A stretch of 64,000 nucleotides of DNA from Pachyseris speciosa (lineage: Eukaryota > Cnidaria > Anthozoa > Scleractinia > Pachyseridae): the NCBI GenBank assembly GCA_016490735.1, contig JAEMWC010000038.1, positions 1,110,001 to 1,174,000 of the forward strand. Direction: 5' to 3'. The stretch's first letter is position 1. Every line of letters starts with the position of its first letter. Of this stretch, positions 58,931 to 64,000 are shown piece after piece. Under the pieces are notes generated by a model. The model did no database searches. It was not told the DNA's origin and was given only the letters and a program-made list of their open reading frames with translations. The position numbers and the translations under genes are program-made.

Positions 58931-59079
58931 TTAGTTTGGTCGTAATGGCAGGGGCTGCTTGTTGAACGCTAGTGTTATGCGAACTCTAGAAAAACAACGC
59001 ATATCTAACTTGAGAAACAGTAATTCAGTATCGTTGACTGTTTCAGAGGACTAAATTGTAATATGGTTGAAGAACTTAC

Positions 59080-59166
59080 CCAAGACAAAGCGCTGTTCAG
59101 GGCGTCATTGACTGCTCGAGAAACAGCTTCAGTAATAACGTTAGACAACGATTCCCGAGACGCCAT
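59080..59166 (-). CDS. First exon of the integrase-type transposon, right arm
   Basis: Inverse copy of 55835-55921: ATG at 59166, donor GTAAGT at 59079. It encodes the same 29 residues with one change (NVITEAV instead of NVITAAV). Confidence 0.5.
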
Positions 59167-59357
59167 AATGATTAGTTACTCGACTCACTATTTCCCCGCC
59201 TTAAACTGAACAAATTACCATTTGGCACGCTATCGATGGCATAAATATACGCTGGGCCAAGTCATCTTCCTTGCGATTTGTAAATGGCAAAGTTATGTTG
59301 CTGCGATTTAGAAATCGCAAAGTCACGCAAAGGTTGTACAGTGGAAATTTATATATA

Positions 59358-59703
59358 GGGAGCTTTAGCAACGAGAACGGTAACGGCAACGAGAATGCCA
59401 CAAAACAATAACAAACAATGGCTCCGCACGTGCGTTTTGGTACATGTGTTTACCGTCCTCTGCAAAATAAAAACAACAACGTGAAATGACCAAATTTTAG
59501 GTTTTCTCGAGAACGTGAGTGCGTTACGGTAAATGTCACTTTCTTTCTCTTACCGTAACGCCTTTTATAGTAATTTAGTCCCTGGTTTATATTGTTAACA
59601 TCTTACAAGCTAAACAAATTGAAATAATCGCGAAAGAGTTACAAAAACGAGAATTTATATTTTGAAAACGACTTTTTCGGCCGTTGTCGTTGCGAAAGCT
59701 CCC
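59358..59703. mobile_element. MITE with GGGAGCTTT ends, right arm
   Basis: Inverse copy of 55298-55644. Confidence 0.7.
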
Positions 59704-59865
59704 TTTTATGACCAAACGACTACATTTGCAATGTACGAAATACCAAAAATTGCACCAAACTGTTGGGTAAATAATATTTTTACACTTGGCGGCCATATTT
59801 TTACACTTGGCGGCCATATTTTTACACTTGGCGTACTTTTACACTTGGCGCCCAACCGCCACGTC

Positions 59866-60480
59866 ATTATTTATAAACCATGAAATTTTGCAAGCGCCGC
59901 TGAATTCATTATTTATAAACCATGAAATTTTCCAACCGCGGCTAAAGTCATGATTTATAAATCATGGAATTTGCCAAGCGCCGCTAAATTCATTATTTAT
60001 AAATCATAAAAATTTGCCAAACGCCGCTAAAATCATGATTTATAAACCATGGAATTTGCCAAGCGCCGCTAAATTCATTATTTATAAACCATGAAATTTT
60101 GCAAGAGCCGCTAAAGTCATGATTTATAAATCATGGAATTTGCCAAGCGTCGCTAAATTCATTAAGCCATGAAATTTTGCAAGCGCCGCTAAAGTCATGA
60201 TTTATAAACCATGAAATTTTGCAAGCGCCGCTAAATTCATGATTTATAAACCATGAAATTTTGCAAGCGCTGCTAAAGTCATTATTTATAAATAATGACA
60301 TTTGCCAAGCGCTTAAGTCATTATTTATAAATAATGACATTCATGCAGCACAGCAAAAGGCATTATATATAAATCATAGAATTATGCTCATGGCCTGAAA
60401 TTTTATTATTTATAAATAATAAATTTGCACAACTGGCAAACTTCATTATTTATAAATAACAGATTTACGACTGCTTTGCC
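59866..60480. repeat. Array of palindrome-containing units, right arm
   Basis: About nine to ten units at 59866-60300 plus spaced older copies to 60480. It mirrors the left array but is shorter, so the two arms have gained or lost units separately. Confidence 0.9.
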
Positions 60481-60591
60481 TAACTTCATGATATATAAAT
60501 AATTTTGTAAGACATAGCTTTATTTATTAATAAGGAAAAAAAAACGGCATGAATTTAGTCTAAATAATAAATTTAGAAATGGCGCCCCATA

Positions 60592-61580
60592 CTCTCCCTC
60601 CCTCTTTTACGCCTACCACCCAGGCTACAGAATGTATATGGAGTGCTCCTGATCCAGCGTAAGGGATCCTGAATCTAGCGTAAGGGATTTCTTTGAAGCT
60701 TACGAGGTTGTTTTAGATGTTTACGAATGGCTGCATTTCAACTGCAATGCCACCTGATAGAAAAAAGACTTAGTGGCCAAACCGGTTTCTAGACGGCAAG
60801 TTTCTCAAACATCGGAAACATCAGTTCCGGTCCAGTTGCCACGAAAGCATCATAGGACTCATAGTAATATTTATAAAGTGATGCTACTTCTATCTCTGAA
60901 AGTCATAAGAAGAAAGTAAATAAAAAATAAAAAAAAAAAATAGCGTGCGGGTTCTGCCCAAACGTACAAGTAGTCCCTTATTTTTTCATCATTCAATAAA
61001 GAAAGCGAAGCACGCGACCGTGTGCGGAAATTTCCTAACGCGCACTGCGCTTATCCTAATTAACTGGAAACAACTTTCAAGTGCGCTCGCGTGTTTTACT
61101 CGATCGTTTTATTGTGCATAATCAAAATAAGGGAACTACTCGTAGTTCCCTTTTATGCCCCCTGCTCCGTCACTATGGACTGTATTTCACAATGTGCATT
61201 GCTAAGGCTAAGCTCGGTTTGCTGGGAAGAGAACTAAATTGACACAAATCTTTGCCATGATTTGGCCACTAAGTTAAGTGGCCGTTTATTTTAAGATAAT
61301 CTCAAAATACAAAAGAACTGGAAATGAGTACCTTTTCCCAGAAAAGGTGAGGGCAAACACGCCAAAGCCGTGAACGCGATAACGTGACAGGGCCGCCCCA
61401 CCCAAAGCCAAAGCAATGCCCCGTGCCCAAACAATACCTAACCAATAACAACTGAAACATGATTATTGCGTCTAACCAAGTGGCTCCCGCACACATGGTT
61501 TGATCTACAACTGTTAACTTGTAAACTATGGCATAAAATATTTAAGTTATGTTCAAAGTTAGTTATAACATTTAGGAAAA
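60592..61580. other. No gene seen
   Basis: No recognised element or ORF. Short repeated phrase GCGTAAGGGAT at 60657-60689. Confidence 0.35.
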
Positions 61581-62000
61581 TAATTGGCCCCTGCACAAAT
61601 GTTCCCGATGAGGCAACTATATAACAGGACAAAAGCTCTGCAGGAACGGTAATCCTCTAGTAACTGAAACTGTCTTAAGGTAATAAACCAAGTTGACCCA
61701 GCACGCTAGGTTTGATGCACAAATTTGTAACCTGCCTTCCAACATGCTAAAGATCAACGTTAGTCTCAAGGTTTGTTGTACCTTTTAGGCAACGATTGGC
61801 CCCTGCACAAAAGTTCCCAATCAGGAAGCTATATAACTTAACACCAATCAAATGTATGTTGCACTGTTAGCCCCTGCGCAACAAGCTCTGGATGAACCAA
61901 TTGGCCCCTGCACACATGGTTAGATCAAGAAATTGTACAATAAGACCCTTCAAACAAAAGTTGCACCTTTCAGGAAACAGTTGGCCCCTGCACAACTGTT
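61580..62000. repeat. Dispersed direct repeats TTGGCCCCTGCACA, DIRS 3' region
   Basis: TTGGCCCCTGCACA occurs near 61584, 61797, 61900 and 61980, with a shorter version at about 61870, often followed by a TGTTCCC and an AACTATATAAC word. It lies downstream of the DIRS tyrosine recombinase and is probably part of the element's 3' repeats. Confidence 0.55.
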
Positions 62001-62172
62001 CCAATCGGGCAACTCTACACGTATAATATATCTAGTGCTGTTGGTTACCAGTAAGATACACACAATGCAGATACACTACTTGACCTCTGCACACAAGAGC
62101 TGCGCTCCCCTTAAGGAATAATGCTATGTAGACAAATGTTTTGACTTGCAAGCATGAGCATATGCTACTAGG

Positions 62173-62966
62173 TTAAGTTGGGACTGCCGAAATAATTCCC
62201 ATTGTGGAGGGGCGTATATAACGTAGAAAAGCATTAGATTTCCAGCGCCCAAAGGTTCTAATCTGTGTGTCAGACATGCCCTTAGCTGCGGCCCAAGAAG
62301 TAGCTCCAATTCTAAAACTGTGCGTCTTATACTGAGCAACATTCAAATTGCAAAACTGAAGGTCTTCTTTTAAAGCAGCCACAAAGCAAGATCGATATAT
62401 TGGAGAGGCATCTGGCCAGCAGAAAAGAGGTCCCGGAGACTGTCCCCGCAAACTTAGAAACTCTAACAGGAGAGAAGCTGGGCAAATGGGCTTCTCTCGG
62501 TATATGAAACTATCTACTGGATTTGAAGTGTCACTATGCTTGTAATCCCTGAGTGTTAGCTTGATCGCACTGACAGTACCCTCTCGGGTTTTCAAAAATA
62601 CCTTTTGACTAATGGCAATTATATTTTGACGGAGTTGATGAGCTCGAGAGGTAATCTCACCAACTCTTAGGGCAGCGAAGAAAGCAATAGCATACATGGC
62701 CCGAATTAATTTCCTATATATAATGAGGATTTTGTGTGTTCACATGCTAAAATAATATCTTCAAGTATGGGCAATGTGATGGGTAACCGAGAATCTGCAG
62801 AAGGGTTAAGTTTACTATAGCCCCGGAGAGCGAGCTGAATCATTTCGGACTTAGTTGGGTCAAACAAAGAGGCTAATCTATGAGGATAACTAAGTGCTGA
62901 TATGTAGCTTGCAACTGTAGAGGCTGCATATTTTTGTTCAGCTAGAAAGGCAATAAACAGGGCCAA
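62173..62966 (-). pseudogene. DIRS-type tyrosine recombinase, frameshifted
   Basis: The N-terminal core-binding part (62706-62966: FIAFLAEQKYAASTVASYIS) and the catalytic part (62173-62697) are in different frames, with a stop and a one-base shift near 62706. The catalytic part has FFAALRVGEI (first Arg), HSFRIGATS (His-x-x-Arg), GRWKSNAFLRYIR (Trp and Tyr nucleophile) in the usual order, so the active-site set is complete but the gene is broken. In DIRS elements this enzyme inserts a circular DNA copy without target duplication. Confidence 0.8.
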
Positions 62967-64000
62967 CGTATGAGTTGAAATTGGAATAGAGGGGTTTGGA
63001 GCTTAAGCTTATCCCTTTTAAATTGCCGCAGAATCTGCCATGGACGACGATACGTAGTTAATGAAGTGGCACTCAAACTCGCTTCCAATAACTGGGCTAG
63101 CCTATTACCCAGTTCTCTGGTAGAAGGTGTGCTGGCAGCGGGGTTGGTGTTGGATCCATACCCCGGGACAATGTGTGAAATTTGTCGACCTGTAAACAAG
63201 ACAAACTATCAGCTAGCACATTCTTAACTCCTGGAATATGGCGTGCCCTAAAGAAAATATTGTTCCTCAGGCAAACAAGAACCATTGTGCGCAGTAACCC
63301 AAGCATCTTAGTGTCTTTCGCGGTTTGCTTATTGATGATGTGAACTACGCTCTCGTTATCAGTCATAAAGAGTACCCTCTTGTTTCTCAATCATTAGAAT
63401 CATTAGAATCTTTGCCGATGACTTGCTTAATGTTAGCCTTTAATTTCAGCTTTGGGGATCTCCTAACTATGGAGAATTCCAATAGTTTTGTCTAACCCTA
63501 AGCTTTTCTAATGATTCTAATGTGCTTTCCATGCATCGGGCCATGTACCATAAGCCCAGTGCTTGCCAAAGAGGATGCCGTACCCGCTAGATTGTGCAGC
63601 ATCTGTGTAAAACTATAAGTTAAATGAGGTAGACCAGGCTTCCTCTAAGAAAAAGGACTTCCCATTGAAAGAGGCTAGGAAGGTTTCCCAGATTCTTAAA
63701 TCCTTTTTAGTTTCCCTGGTTAGACGTATACTGTGTGTGTGCACGTCTGACACCGATGGTGAGGTTTATCAGTCACCGAATAAAAACTCTGCCAGGGGTA
63801 ATGACTAAACAAGCGAAATTTAAGAGACCTACAAGCGATTGGAGCTCTGTCAGTTGAACTCTTTTTCTGGCCAGCAGATTGCGGATTGCCCATAAGATTT
63901 TGGCAACTTTATCCATTGGAAGCCTGGCCTCGAGATTTAAACAGTCCAATTCTATACCTGCAAATGTCAATACCTGATTAGGACCCTCCGTTTTTTCGTG
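62942..64000 (-). pseudogene. DIRS-like RT/RNase H region, decayed, runs off the window
   Basis: Minus strand: the RT end from 64000 to 63773 (LTFAGIELD, ARLPMDK, LQSLVGLLNFAC, TPGRVF), then LTRETKKDL and after a premature TAG the RNase H start FYTDAAQSSGYG, a WAYGTWPDAW phrase, an inserted 129-bp inverted-repeat segment, then FMTDNESVVHIINKQ, FFRARHIPGVKNVLADSLS (63097-63390). A further frame (62942-63199) continues to the recombinase. The gene order RT, RNase H, recombinase is that of DIRS1-like elements. The 5' part lies outside the window. Confidence 0.8.
63394..63522. mobile_element. 129-bp segment with 17-bp perfect inverted ends in the RNase H relic
   Basis: The left end CATTAGAATCATTAGAA and the right end TTCTAATGATTCTAATG are exact inverses. 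The segment separates the two halves of the RNase H coding relic, where about 30 residues would be expected. No target duplication, so it may be an insertion or an inversion-linked rearrangement. Confidence 0.55.

Larger units (their letters stand above)
53503..60591. repeat. Giant palindrome of about 7 kb
   Basis: The left arm 53503-57435 and the right arm 57446-60591 are inverse copies around a 10-bp spacer (57436-57445). Both outer ends carry TATGGGGCGCC (left) or its inverse. Identical 66-residue ORFs occur at 55600-55800 (+) and 59201-59401 (-), showing very high arm identity. The arms differ by four blocks: about 53877-54418 and 56947-57377 are present only on the left; 57616-58160 is present only on the right; and the tandem array is longer on the left. 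Each arm holds a repeat array, two kinds of MITE and the first exon of an integrase-type transposon. It therefore looks like a head-to-head duplication of one element rather than ordinary TIRs. A read-level check against assembly artefact is needed, though the differences argue it is real. Confidence 0.9.

Overview
This is eukaryotic, AT-rich, repeat-dense DNA with spliced genes. It most likely comes from an anthozoan cnidarian such as a stony coral. That is an inference from its mix of features: a secreted CUB protein, a decayed protein kinase of a type common in cnidarians, a YqaJ-type nuclease relic, a DIRS-type tyrosine-recombinase retroelement, tRNA-derived SINEs, and many short inverted-repeat elements of kinds I associate with coral genomes. 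No bacterial gene organisation is present. Exon borders were read by eye from GT/AG sites and reading phase; no alignment or transcript was available.

Left part (1-13 kb). A 3.5 kb inverted-repeat transposon (445-3938) has a perfect 9-bp target duplication and contains a decayed ZAD-like ORF and a SINE. A kinase pseudogene follows on the minus strand (5612-6690). Next is a two-exon C2H2 gene (7480-7726 and 9171-9631) with a truncated copy of its first exon just upstream. A tandem array of 148-bp units fills 11.02-12.69 kb.

Centre left (13.2-21.8 kb). The most notable object is a 13-exon minus-strand gene whose exons join in phase without a stop to give 1350 residues. Its middle has the acidic residues and the C-x2-C / H-x4-H zinc pattern of the RAG1/Transib/CMC type of RNase H-fold transposase core. 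Its last exon is a Ulp1-like cysteine protease with apparent His, Asp, Gln and Cys. I read it as a transposase-derived protein fused to a SUMO-protease-like domain.

Middle (22-53 kb). This is mostly non-coding: a YqaJ relic, several minisatellites, two LINE reverse-transcriptase relics (one split by a hAT-type MITE with an 8-bp target duplication), foldback elements, a signal-peptide plus CUB gene spread over 37.6-47.0 kb, and a tRNA-Thr(AGT)-like gene.

Right part. A palindrome of about 7 kb (53503-60591) has a 10-bp spacer. Each arm carries the same array of palindromic repeats, the same MITEs and the same first exon of an integrase-type DNA transposon. The left arm keeps the integrase catalytic part, which the right arm lacks. 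The right arm has a MITE in a TTAA site that is still empty on the left. The window ends inside a decayed minus-strand DIRS-like element (about 61.58-64 kb) with RT, RNase H and tyrosine recombinase pieces.
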